Source: Hydractinia symbiolongicarpus (Eukaryota > Cnidaria > Hydrozoa > Anthoathecata > Hydractiniidae). From it: a stretch of DNA of 64,000 bases. Under the pieces are notes generated by a model. The model ran no database searches. It was given only the letters and a program-made list of their open reading frames with translations, and was not told where the DNA came from. Positions 45,928 to 58,800 of the stretch are shown here, one piece after another (the stretch's first letter is position 1; each line of letters begins with the position of its first letter). The DNA lies in the NCBI RefSeq assembly GCF_029227915.1, contig NC_079883.1:6386001-6450000 (forward strand), written 5' to 3'. The translations under genes were made by a program, and so were the position numbers.

Positions 45928-46853
45928 GAGTGCATATTCTTTCAAATGTAGTGTATGATTTTTTTTTTCTTGTTAAATAAAGTTTTGCTAAAAGGTATTA
46001 ATGCCACAGAGTTTTCCTGTAATGGCTTTTTTGTTGTGTGTTTATATATAAAGTTGCTGTTAATATCAAATTCAAATTTTATGAATTATTTTTACATTAA
46101 ATGTTTGTTATACATTTTTCAAATAGAAAAGATTACCTACTACTTACTTACTAATGTTTGCGCAAAGGAGTTTGGTAGTGTACAAAGATGCATTAAAAAA
46201 TGCATTAAAATATACATATTTCATGAAAAATAAGGAACATGTCAGTATTTTAAAACCCTAAATTTTACTTTTTCTAAATTTTTTTTAATGTTTTCTTTGT
46301 TGGTTGGAGGAGAATTTGTGACTTGCGCGAAATTTAAAATGAACAACAGACTTTTATACCATTATTGTTATTTTTAAAGTAGTATTGTGCAGATGTCGTG
46401 TAACATGACTTGTGTTTTAGTTTTTTAAAATTTTACAGAGATTTTAATTGCACCTGAAGGTATACAAGGTTAAAGAACTTGAAAACTATGTCACTGTTAT
46501 AACAGTAATTATGAACATTGTTATACCCTTAATATTTTTATATGACCCCTTGTTAAGGGTATCGAAAATGAAGGGTAAGGGCATTTAAGGGTATCAAAAA
46601 TAAAGTCTATGCAAAGTCTGTATAAAGTCTAATAAGGTCTGTATAGGACTCCTTATGCCAAGTTCTCTATTTTACCTTTTGTATTAATCTTTCAGTATAA
46701 AGACGAACTAGGGAAAGGTTTATTTTTTCTTGTTGGACAGCTGAAGGATAACATTTCAAAAATGTAATAAAATTTTTTTGATGCATTTCATGTACTTTCA
46801 TTTTTTTTGGCTTTCTTCTTTCTAGTTGAAAATAAGAATGACAAAAAATCTTC
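45928..46853. other. Spacer between LCMT1 and AREL1
   Basis: Just under 1 kb, AT-rich. Direct repeats of AAGGGTATC (46530-46600) and AAAGTCT/AAGGTCTGTATA (46600-46650) are visible. An acceptor-like CTTCTTTCTAG ends at 46825. Confidence 0.4.
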
Positions 46854-49800
46854 ATGGAAAAAATTTACCAGTTTTTGATTTCACTTGTTATTATTGTTGT
46901 TGCATCACCCCTGATCAACTGGTATATTGATCGCAATGAGGCTAAGAAGTTTGAAGAAGTCAAAATCTGGTTGGCCAAGCATAACTTTAAAAAGTATGCA
47001 GATGAATTCCAAAAGGCTGGTGAGTGTTTTTATGGTTATAGTTTGAACATGAAAATTACTGTGTTTAGGCACATGTTTTTTGTTTGAATTTATTATTTAC
47101 ACACTGAGTTTTTGACTAAAGTATATGAAGTCCCAGCTGTATGATTTAAATTCTTTTTGGATTTTATTTGTTAAAAACATTTGACTTTCACATAAAATAT
47201 AAAAAAAGGAGTTTGTAGCCGTCTTACTATTAAACATGAACCGAGCAGAACCCAGCATAAAGTCAACAGAACGAAATGTGAACTCAGCAGTACCAACCAG
47301 TAACCCACCAGAACTAATATTGGACCAGCCAATTTGTTTGTTTATTTCTCGTTTGAAAATAATATTTTGTTCCTTTCTGACTTTTCGTTTGTGACTTTTC
47401 GTTTAGCACACACAGCTGAACCAGGCTACTTCCATCCCCTTTCTGAAAACGGTTCTAGTTGGTTCTAGTGGGTTGTTTTAGTAAATTACAATCTGTAACT
47501 CTGAATAGATATTTATTATAATCACATAAGCTTGATCTTATTAAATAAATATCACTGCGCAGGCTACACATCATTGATCAAAGTGGGGAACCTTACAAAA
47601 GATGACATTGAGAATGTAGTGTCAAGTTCGTGGTCATTCTTGCAATCACAGTCATCAAAAGTGGATGATATTTTTAAGTCTACACAGGAACTGAAGTTAA
47701 ATTTGCAATTTGAATATTGGTTACATGTCAACAGGCTTAAAGATTTTAAGAATACATTTAAAAAAATGAATATTTATACTTTAAAACAAGTGTTAGAAAA
47801 TACTGAACAATTAAAAAAGATAAAGAAACTATCAGATTCTGGTGTCTTTTCTACGTTGCGTCACAATGATATTGATGGATATCCATTAGGCGAGAGAGAA
47901 AGTGTATCATGGTTCTATTTACATTTCTACTGGACATGGACATGGAGTGTAACTGCAGGTATGACTTGTTTTCATTTTCGGTTATCTTATAATCTATATT
48001 TTAATAATCATCTTACCTCTTGTTGCTCTTCTAGATCATGTTTTAAAAAAGATAATTAAGAATAGTTAATAAAACAATGGAGCAAATCTTACTAAAATGC
48101 TGAAGGTGATTAATTATCTAAAAGTTTGGTCATAAAGACAAAAGTGTACTGTCATTATCATTTTTGAAATTTAGCATAAAGTAATTTTTGAAGAGCAGCC
48201 TTTCAAAAAGTGTTGCTATTCAATTGGCAACATTGATATTGTGCTTGCAGACGTTTTATGTTTTATTTATAATGCACCTTATTGTACCATTTTTCTTGTT
48301 CTTGTACTTCTCGGAACATTAGATATTGGATATTAACCGGTAGATTTGAAACTAAACTTAAATTTTTGTTATTTATGATTATGGTGAAAACTTACACCAG
48401 ATCTTCATTTCAAAGATTATAATTGTGCATAATTTTGCCACATGAATCCAATTTTTTATGATTTTTATCAACTTGGGGAAAGTAAATTTTATGCCTATAC
48501 TCTTTTATTTCGAAAACGGAAAGATATGTTATATTCGAAACACCTAAATAAAACTTTTTTCAGTAATTTTATTGTTTACAATTTGCTGAAAAATCATATT
48601 TAAAAATCATGCTCAAAGGGCAATTGTATCCTTAAAATAAGAAATCTGTTCCAAAAAATATATAAGTAAAGAATAATTTGAATTCAAACCAAAAAACAAT
48701 GTTGAAATATTTTGACAATTTCGTATTTGTATTTCAGCATCACTGATAAAAATTTTCTTTTTAGCTAAATATATTTTACTCTTTGTGGTACTATCAATCT
48801 GTGCAACTTCTATTTTCATTGCACTGCTTTTTTACTATGTGGCAAACAACGTTACCCATGAAGCTGTTGCAGCCTTTATTCGGAGAATTTTTACACACAC
48901 TGGTGGAGGACAAGGGACTCGAAGAACAGCAACAACAACAGCAGCAACAACAACCATTAATTGGTTTATGAACTTGGGAGATCTTTTCAGACGGTCACAA
49001 CCTATAAACATAAGAAGAAACAGAGATGAAAGTAATGACATTGGAATGTTATCCAGTTTATTTGGAACGTATTTCGATGCCAAAAAAAGTACAATTACCT
49101 GGAATATGGCAGACGAGGTAGCAGTAGTTGGAAACGAGGTTGTAATGACAGTTCAGGTACGTTTGAGCTGGTCTGTTTTCCTCCATTGCCCATATTTTTT
49201 GTAGATATTAGTGTGAAACTTCTTTGCATTTTCCCAGTAATTAAATAGAACATACAAAATGTTGTAAATTAAGTGTTACATGTACCTAAGTGTTTGTGAC
49301 TTCTGCTAATTTTAAATCATAAAAATTAGAATTCAATCATCACCTTGTTTCAGGAATAATTGGTTATTATTTTATTATTATAGATGTTCATTTGCCATGC
49401 AATAAGCTTTCTTGCTTTTAGTTCTTTAGACACAATGGGTTACAATTTCCTGCATCAGAATTAGAAAGTCTCAAATGTGAAGTGTTAAATGAAGTGACCA
49501 TGATTCAGTGTCACATCAATAACAAGGAAGATAAAAATACTGTGACTATCCATTTCACCCCCATCAAAGCTGGTCAGTATAATATATCCATTTTAGCAAA
49601 TGGATCGCATGCTGGTAAATCTCCATACAAGAAAGTATTTAAAGCAGGTATCTATCAATTTTTCTCAAAGTAAAAAAATAAAATGTCTGACCCTTTATTA
49701 TTGCAGGACAAGAGCATTATATAAAACAAATAAACATGACATTTTAATTTTTTTTAAATTTCTGTTTTTATATTCTTAGCAGCGGGTATGCTAGCTTGCC

Positions 49801-52800
49801 ATTATTTTAGATGACTTTCAAATTATGCTAAATTTAAAGCAAAAAAATTCATTCCGGTGTAGTCCTAAGTCTAAAACTTCTGGCATCTTCTTTTTTTCTA
49901 CTAGCATTATCAATTTAACAGTGGGGTCAAAAATTGAACTATGTTCAAGTGATTAGTAAATCTCATTAATTATTGACAAAATTAATTTTGGGGCATAATG
50001 AATGTCATCTCCAAGTGTTCAGCATGTGTCGCACCCCTAAATAGAGATAAAAAAAAAGGTTAAAAGCAACTTGTTTTTAATTTTTATCCCAATAATTAAG
50101 GAAAAATAGTCCACACTAGAGTTCACACTCAAGACGTAACAAATTATAATAAAGTACGAACACCCATATGTGCATTAAGAGGGAATATAAATAATTATGT
50201 ACAATTAAAAAACTGCACTGTTTGACACAGGGAAAATACATGGTCAACACATTGGGGACTTGATTTTTTTGATACATCCTATTATAAGCTACAGTTTTTT
50301 TATAAACTTTATAAAATTGCCAATGTGACAAAAAAAACTTGTCATGCCTGGTAGTCTTGAAGTTATAACCAGTATTATCCCTCAAAATAAACTAAGCTGA
50401 AGGGTGCTTGCTTGTGTCTTGTTATCATCATAAAATCAAATGAATATTTTTATCTCTCTAGCTTGTATTGATGCACAAAAAAGCAGTCTTCATTTACCCA
50501 GCTCATTGCTTGTTTTGCAGCAATGTGTACAAGAACTTATAATGTTTGATGAGCGAGACAAATATGGTAACATATGTTTATCTAAAGTGGAAGAGTTGTA
50601 CAAGTATCAATTTTCCATAACTGAGGTAAGTTAGTGTGAAGAAAATTATTTACATTCTTTTGATTGTAAGTTACAGTTCAATGGTAAGTTGTTATTGGTT
50701 AAACTTTTTTGACTTAATGTTCTTGTGTTGTTTTGTGAGTGCCTATTTTGCAGTTTGATATTCATCGTCCAGCGAGACAAATGTTTCCTCACTTACTTCC
50801 TCTTGAATCTTAATAATTTACTTACTGGTGTAATATGAATCTAGAAAACAGTCAGAGATCCAGAGAGATTAATTATAAGGCATTATGGTATTTGTGTCAT
50901 TTGGTATGATGACCATAGGGTGCCATTATTTTAGGATCAGTAAAGTCAAGAATATCTAAAATTTCTTTGTCGTGTCAGGGAAATTCTTTTGAGGTGTCTG
51001 TCCAGAAAATTAATGTAAACTTTTTTTATTCATTACAATATTGTAGGAAATTGAATTTCAGAGTTGTTCTGTAAAGAATTAGCAATAACATTTTTACGGT
51101 TTGATTTGTCATTAAGTTTGTATCACATTTATATTTTTTGACTTAACCAAAGTTAAAATAAGAGAACCTGTGCTGTTCCGAAATAGCAAATTCATTCTAA
51201 AAATGTCAGGAAGATCAGGAAATAAAGAGTTAATATTGAGTTGGTACTTTGAAACCATGCTTGCATTGGTTCTTTAAAGCCTTTTTGAAACTTGCTGCTT
51301 GCTTGGTCAAATTTTAAATGTCTTTTTTAACATTCTGTGTAGATGAAAGAAAATGGTCAGAAGATTTCACCAATGTTATCATTTATAAGTAATGACGCAA
51401 ATGCCAACAATAGAAATAAAGCATGGCTGACAATTTCACAACCAGGAGTGTATCTGGCCAATGTGTTTTACGATAACGAGATTTTGAGTGACAACATTGT
51501 CTTACTGGTTCTAACAAGTATGTTTTGTAGCTTGTAACAAGTGTAGTCGTATCTCTTCATTTTCTTAAGAAATAAAAGAAATGCATTGTTAAACACAAGT
51601 ATAACACTTTTTAGTTTCATCATCATGGTGTATATGTTTTACAAATTCCTGTTTTTAAAAATTGTTAGCATCATATAAAACAGCTACATTTATTGTCCAA
51701 AGATGTCTGCTCTGTGTGAACATATGAACATTTACACCAATAGATCTTCTGTGCAAATCCTAAGATTGTTGTTTCGTTGACTGCATTGCCTGCATTTATC
51801 TTACCTTTAAGTATTTTTCGCATGACCACATTTTAGCTTCAGAGTTCCATGAAGTTTTGAAGAATACTGACACACCGAGTTGGAGCCTTTGGTATGAAGC
51901 ATACACAAAACAAGACCAAGATGGATCCAAAAACAATGGAAGACAAAATAGTGTATCAAGCCAACTGGGTGATGCAAAACGAAAGAAAGTTTATTGTTTC
52001 ATTAATTCAAAGGTGTGGTCAGCTCCATCAATATATTTTCTGTGTAATAATAAAAAAATATTCTGCTAAACACTACCGATATTGTAAAGACAAATAGGGT
52101 AATCAGAAGGGTATTCAACACTTTGGGTTGGGAGAGAGGATTACAGTTTAGTTCTATATGAATAGAGCATTGACGATAGCCAATTGGATCTCCAAAATCA
52201 AATCAAACGTAGAGGCGATCGAATTTTGTTGTAAATTCAATTATTTTAAGTCGAAATTAGATTTTAAAATCAGTAGAAGAAATATGTAGAGCGATAAAGA
52301 AAAAAACTTCCATGAAAAGGGTGTAAATTGTTGGGAGGGTTGACGTTTGAAGAAATAATTTTTTATTAGGAGATTAGGGAAGCCCTATCTAACTTGAGAG
52401 AATATTTAGAAGGGTGGGTAAACACAAAAGAAAGGGATTTTCTTTCTTGTGTGTGTTTTTATGTTGTTTTTTTTTATTTTGTTTAATGCAAATGGTATAT
52501 TAAGATAATATAAATATTGGATTAAATATTGGATAATTTTACGAACACCACCTAGAATTTCTCATGCGTTTTTAATGGTTTTTTTTATTTTTGATAAAAG
52601 AAAAAGTGAGAAAAAATAGAGAAAAAAATATTTCTACAGTTACCTCTCGAACTTTCATCTTCTCGAACCGTTATCTTGGGTCCCTTGAACTTTCGAAAAT
52701 TCAATTTACAAGGGACTTGCATGCCTTTTACATCGCCAAGTTTGTACCTTCTCCAGGTAACTGTTTCCCTACCTCTTAAAAAATCGCTTTTCCTCGAAGT

Positions 52801-55800
52801 ATTGCTCATTTTAGAATAAATTCGACTTAACGGGAGCTTCTTAAGTCACACTGTTTTTATTCGGTCCCTTTGAGGTTTGAGTTAGCTGGGAGTTAACTGT
52901 AACTTCTCTTTTTCCTTCTGTAGCTTTTGACGATCAAGGAATATTACTGGAAAATATTTCCTAAAAATTTATATACCTTTCGCATCAAACCGTCACTTAA
53001 GGTAAATCTTATATCCAGTCATTAGTTATGAAATTCTTTTTGTATGGTATGTGTCGTGGATATTGTCGCTTGTCCATCATTGTAAAAACAGAGTTAAATC
53101 AGTGTATAATTTTCTTTTGTTTGTCTTCGGTTTAGATTTCTTTAGCAGACGATACTTGTGATGGAACAGAGCTGAAGGGATTTCGTATTGAAACAAACTG
53201 CGAAAAAAATGTGGAATTGTTTTCTAGAAAGAGAAATGTACTGGTGGCTACTTTAGTTAAATTCTTGCTAAAAAATATAGGTAAAAGATTTGTTTGCTTG
53301 CTTGCTCGTTCGTTCGTTCGTTCGTTCGTTCGTTCGTTCGTTCGTTTGTTCGTTCGTTCGTTCGTTCGTTCGATCGTTCGATCGTTCGATCGATCGTTCG
53401 TTTGTTCGTTCGTTTGTGTTCTTCACTTCGTTTGTGTTCTTCACTTCGTTTGTGTTCATCACTTCGTTTATGTTCTTCACTTCGTTTGTGTTCTTCACTT
53501 CGTTTGTGTTCTTCACTTCGTTTGTGTTCTTCACTTCGTTTGTGTTCTTCACTTCGTTTGTGTTCTTCACTTCGTTTGTGTTCTTCACTTCGTTTGTGTT
53601 CTTCATTTCGTTTATGTTCTTCACTTCGTTTGTGTTCTTCACTTCGTTTGTGTTCTTCACTTCGTTTGTGTTCTTCACTTCGTTTATGTTCTTCACTTCG
53701 TTTGTGTTCTTCAATTCGTTTGTGTTCTTCACTTCGTTGATGTTCTTCACTTTGTTTGTGTTCTTCAATTCGTTTGTGTTCTTCAATTCGTTTGTGTTCT
53801 TCACTTCGTTTATGTTCTTCACTTCGTTTGTGTTCTTCACTTCGTTTGTGTTCTTCACTTCGTTTGTGTTCATCACTTCGTTTATGTTCTTCACTTCGTT
53901 TGTGTTCTTCACTTCGTTTGTGTTCTTCACTTTGTTTGTGTTTTCTTCACTTCGTTTGTGTTCTTCACTTCGTTTGTGTTCTTCACTTCGTTTGTGTTCT
54001 TCACTTCGTTTGTGTTCTTCACTTCGTTTATGTTCTTCACTTCGTTTGTGTTCTTCACTTCGTTTGTGTTCATCACTTCGTTTATGTTCTTCACTTCGTT
54101 TGTGTTCTTCACTTCGTTTATGTTCTTCACTTCGTTTGTGTTCTTCACTTCGTTTGTGTTCATCACTTCGTTTATGTTCTTCACTTTGTTTGTGTTTTCT
54201 TCACTTCGTTTGTGTTCTTCACTTCGTTTGTGTTCTTCACTTCGTTTGTGTTCTTCACTTCGTTTGTGTTCTTCACTTCGTTTATGTTCTTCACTTCGTT
54301 TATGTTCTTCACTTCGTTTGTGTTCTTCACTTCGTTTGTGTTCTTCACTTCGTTTGTGTTCATCACTTCGTTTGTGTTCTTTACTTCGTTTATGTTCTTC
54401 CCTTCGTTTGTGTTCTTCACTTCGTTTGTGTTCTTCACTTCGTTTATGTTCTTCACTTCGTTTGTGTTTCACTTCGTTTGTGTTCATCACTTCGTTTGTG
54501 TTCTTCACTTCGTTTATGTTCTTCACTTCGTTTGTGTTCTTCACTTCGTTTGTGTTCTTCACTTCGTATGTGTTCTTCACTTCGTTTGTGTTCTTCACTT
54601 CGTTTGTGTTCTTCACTTCGTTTGTGTTCTTCACTTCGTTTATGTTCTTCACTTCGTTTGTGTTTTTCACTTCGTTTGTGTTCTTCACTTCGTTTGTGTT
54701 CTTTACTTCGTTTGTGTTCATCAATTCGTTTATGTTCTTCACTTCGTTTGTGTTCTTCACTTCGTTTGTGTTCATCACTTCGTTTATGTTCTTCACTTCG
54801 TTTGTGTTCTTCACTTCGTTTGTGTTCTTCACTTCGTTTGTGTTCTTCATTTCGTTTGTGTTCTTTACTTCGTTTATGTTCTTCACTTCGTTTGTGTTTT
54901 TCACTTCGTTTGTGTTCTTCACTTCGTTTGTGTTCATCACTTCGTTTATGTTCTTCACTTCGTTTGTGTTCTTCACTTTGTTTGTGTTTTCTTCACTTCG
55001 TTTGTGTTCTTCACTTCGTTTGTGTTCTTCACTTCGTTTGTGTTCTTCACTTCGTTTGTGTTCTTCACTTCGTTTGTGTTCTTCACTTCGTTTGTGTTCT
55101 TCACTTCGTTTGTGTTCTTCACTTCGTTGATGTTCTTCACTTCGTTTATGTTTTTCTCCAGGCGGTTCTGAATGTTTTGAAAACAAGAAAAGTTATTTCT
55201 ACAAAGAATTGCATGATCTTCATACAGTGAAATCACAGATGAGTGTTGCTATCAAAGTGAAAAGACAGAGTGTCTTGCATGATGTAAGTTATTTTCCTTA
55301 TTATTTTTTATGCACTCGTTTTTTTCCAAAAAATACCATAAAAAATGCTTCATAAAGCATTGCCTTCTGTGTCAATATCTAGTACTACACAAGAATTATT
55401 TAATATTTAGCACAATAATTTTTACAGCTTTGAGATGTAAAAATGATTTCACAGAACTTACAAGCTTACTGTAAGAAAATGAGATTTTACCTTTTGGAAG
55501 CTTTTATTGTCTGCTTTTATCGATAAAAAGGCCTTTGGCCTTATCTACCATAAATTATTTTCTTAGTCACAAAATTCTGACATTTTCTTGTTTACTCAAA
55601 GAAAATAGCTAACATATAAATATACAACAAATACTATGTAAAACGTTTGTTATAGACCTCTGTTGTGGTTAATAACATATTTTATGGTGCAATGCTAATA
55701 ACAACCATAAAATAAAATACAAAGTAAATAATATTTGCTACACTGGATATTTTATATTTTAACACAGTCATATCAGGGAGAATAGGCTCACTTCTCAACC

Positions 55801-58800
55801 CACTATTGTTTGTGTGCAGAGAATCTGTAATAGAATAAGTATAAAATGAGATTTTCTAATATGTAGACTTTTCGCGCCGTCAAATCATTCTCGCGTGGCG
55901 ATTGGTGGAAAAAACTGAATATTTCATTTGTAGGCGAGCTAGGTATGTTTACTTACCAGTATTTGAATAACATCATCATCATCATCATCATTCTCGGCTT
56001 AACGTCCGTTTTCCATGCTAGCATGGGTTGGACGGTTAACACTTTCAGTATTTCTTTAATTATTCTTGGTTAGGACTGGACTATGGCGGGTTAACAAGAG
56101 AATGGATTCATGTTTTGATTGGAGAGTTATTTCATGCTGACGGTGCTTTATTTCGAAGGTTCAACAAAGATGACCAACAAGCTTTAGTAATTTATTTGTT
56201 TGATTATTAGAATGTCTTATTTTTCTAATATTATTCTTATCATATTTAATTTGTACCCGCCTATTACTATTTATAAGCCAATAGACAGACCCCTTTAAAC
56301 CAAAAATAAAATTATTGTTTTTGCGAAGTTAACTTGTTGTGCAAGCCTTCAGCGTTTCACAAGGAGCTCTCCTTTCATTGTAGTATTAGGTTTTCTACTG
56401 TCACAAGCTTCAAGTAGAAGTTTTAAACTTCATCGTATACAGCCGAACAAATTTACTATCATTCAAAGCTGATTTCTGAGTTCTTTTTGTGGACTCGTAT
56501 AAAATCTGTTTTTTTTTTTTTTTTTTTTTTTTTCAAGACAGTGAATAGTCCGGACAAGTGCTGAAAGGGGTTTGTGTACAGGTACAGGGTGCGTCATTTG
56601 TTTATATCAACAGACCGGTATCAATAAGTATATTTATTTATTTATTTAGATTCACCCAAATCCATTTCGCAAAGAGAAGTATCAGAAAATAAAATTTTTT
56701 GAACTAGCAGGTCAAATAGTAGGAAAATGTTTGGTGGAGTGCTCGTGTGGACAAGTCCGTCAACAGTATGTTAAAGCACGGTTCACACGATCGTTTCTTT
56801 CGCAATTACTTGGACTGGGCGTGAGTTGGAGGGTAAATATATTTTTTTAATTATTTATTTTATTATTTACTCAGGATAGCCTCTTCAGTTCCTATTGGTA
56901 CTGCTATCAACAAAGGTCCTGTGAGAGGGGATGCTAATGCAGTTAAAGCTCTCATTTGAGCTACAAAAGTCGTGAACGCACAGCAATCGCTCAAATAGAC
57001 AATCGCCTAAGATATCAATCCTATTCTTATGCTAGCGCTAAGCAGAAAGGATAGATTCGCAATTTTTTATTTTCTAGCATGACTCAGCCGGGCTTCATTA
57101 CTTTTTTAGTTTAAGTTTTCCTTGTTATAAATTTTTGTATTTTTTGTTTTGATCCAGCTACGGGAGTTTCTGTCAAATAATTTCAACATTTTCCCTCTCT
57201 CTCTATCTCGTGCGTTATTAAGTGCCTGACTAGTTGGGCAAGTCAAACTCTCTTTTTTCGCTTTTCATATTCTCCCATTTTTTTTTTTTTTTTTTTTTTT
57301 TTTGATATTTAAGAACAAGATTTGAAAAAGAGAAGAGAAGAAGATTAAAATTTTATTTTTATAAAACATAAAAATATAGGAATAAAGAATAGCTCCGAGT
57401 TTCCTAGCTATAGCCTGGTTGAATTAGCAAAATATATTCTTTAATTTACTTCTAGCATTTTGAGACTGACGATAAGGAATACTATAGTGGAAAAATTAAA
57501 TACATCATTGAGAACGATCCACAATATTTAGACCTTACGTTCACTGAAGATGTGTATGATAATGATAACAAACTTGTTAAGGTAATTATTTTTGTACTTT
57601 TGTTTATTTTTTTCATATTCGTTCATTTTCTTCTATTTTTTTATATTTTTTATTTCGTGTGACATTGCAATTAAATTTGCACCTAATTTTTTATCATTCA
57701 ACTTATGTCCAATATGTTACTATGGTAACTCTTCCAATGTTCGTGTTTTGTTTATTTTCTCAATACTTCGTCTTGTTTTATTTAGACTGTCGATTTGAAA
57801 CATAATGGTTCCAAGATCGAAGTGACAGAGTCAAACAAAATGGAGTACATACAGCAACTAGCTGAATACAGACTTTATGAAAGTGTTAAAGAAGAGATTA
57901 CTCTCTTTTTAAAAGGTAATCATAATTCTTAATTCTTAATAATCATAATTTCCCGCCCTAGTCAAGCTTACCACCCTAACAGAACGCCCGTTTTTAGGAA
58001 CTATTTTAATAAACACGCGAAGATAATTTGTAGCATTACTAGGATGTTTAATCAGTTCTAAAAAGGGTTTCGTCACTTCCTGGTTGTCATTGTAACCACT
58101 AGTCTGGCGAAACGAATTAATTTTCGATCCTACGACGCAACGAATGAGCGTGCCGATACAGCCCTGTTTCCATATGTCGAAAAACCGTTTGTAAACATAT
58201 ACCTCATTTAGGAGGCGTATCACTTTCGAAAGCGGCCCGGCCGGAAGCTATCCGATACGTAAATTGATTCTCAGAAAGTGTGACGTCAGCAATTTTTTTG
58301 TTTATACTCAAAAACCCTGTATAAATAGAGTTAACATTTTACTGCTATAGTACCCTCAACCTTCCAGTCAAATTTCTTATTTACCGTAGTGTTTCGTAAA
58401 ACGTCCAGGCGTTTGTTAAACTATTTGTCTGGTGTTTCATAGGAGGATGGGTTTTTTGTTAAATCATCTTTTTAGACCGTGACTATATTAAAAAAGGTTT
58501 CAAATTATGTAAAAAGAAGAAAAAGTCTTACCAGTTTCCGACGTTCTGCGTTAAGTCGGGAACGAAGTTTCTTTTCGGATTCTGCACTACAATGTAACCC
58601 GACTTTTCGGATTAGGCGCATGCGCATGAGAATAGTATAAATGCACGTGTTGTATCCTCGGCCAAGCCTTGGTCTTTGGTTGCGTGGAAAGCATCGCAAA
58701 CTTTTAACAGCATGTCGAATCTTGAAGAACTCAATACATGTATCCAACAGCTGGTGGGAGATACACTTCAACGTCACCAAGAGCAAACATTGGCAGCTGC

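Noticed and set aside
53211-55230. Several long ORFs (420-646 codons) on both strands
   Set aside because: They come from the 18-bp repeat, a multiple of three without stops. The repeat lies between AREL1 exons that splice in phase, so they are not reported as genes.
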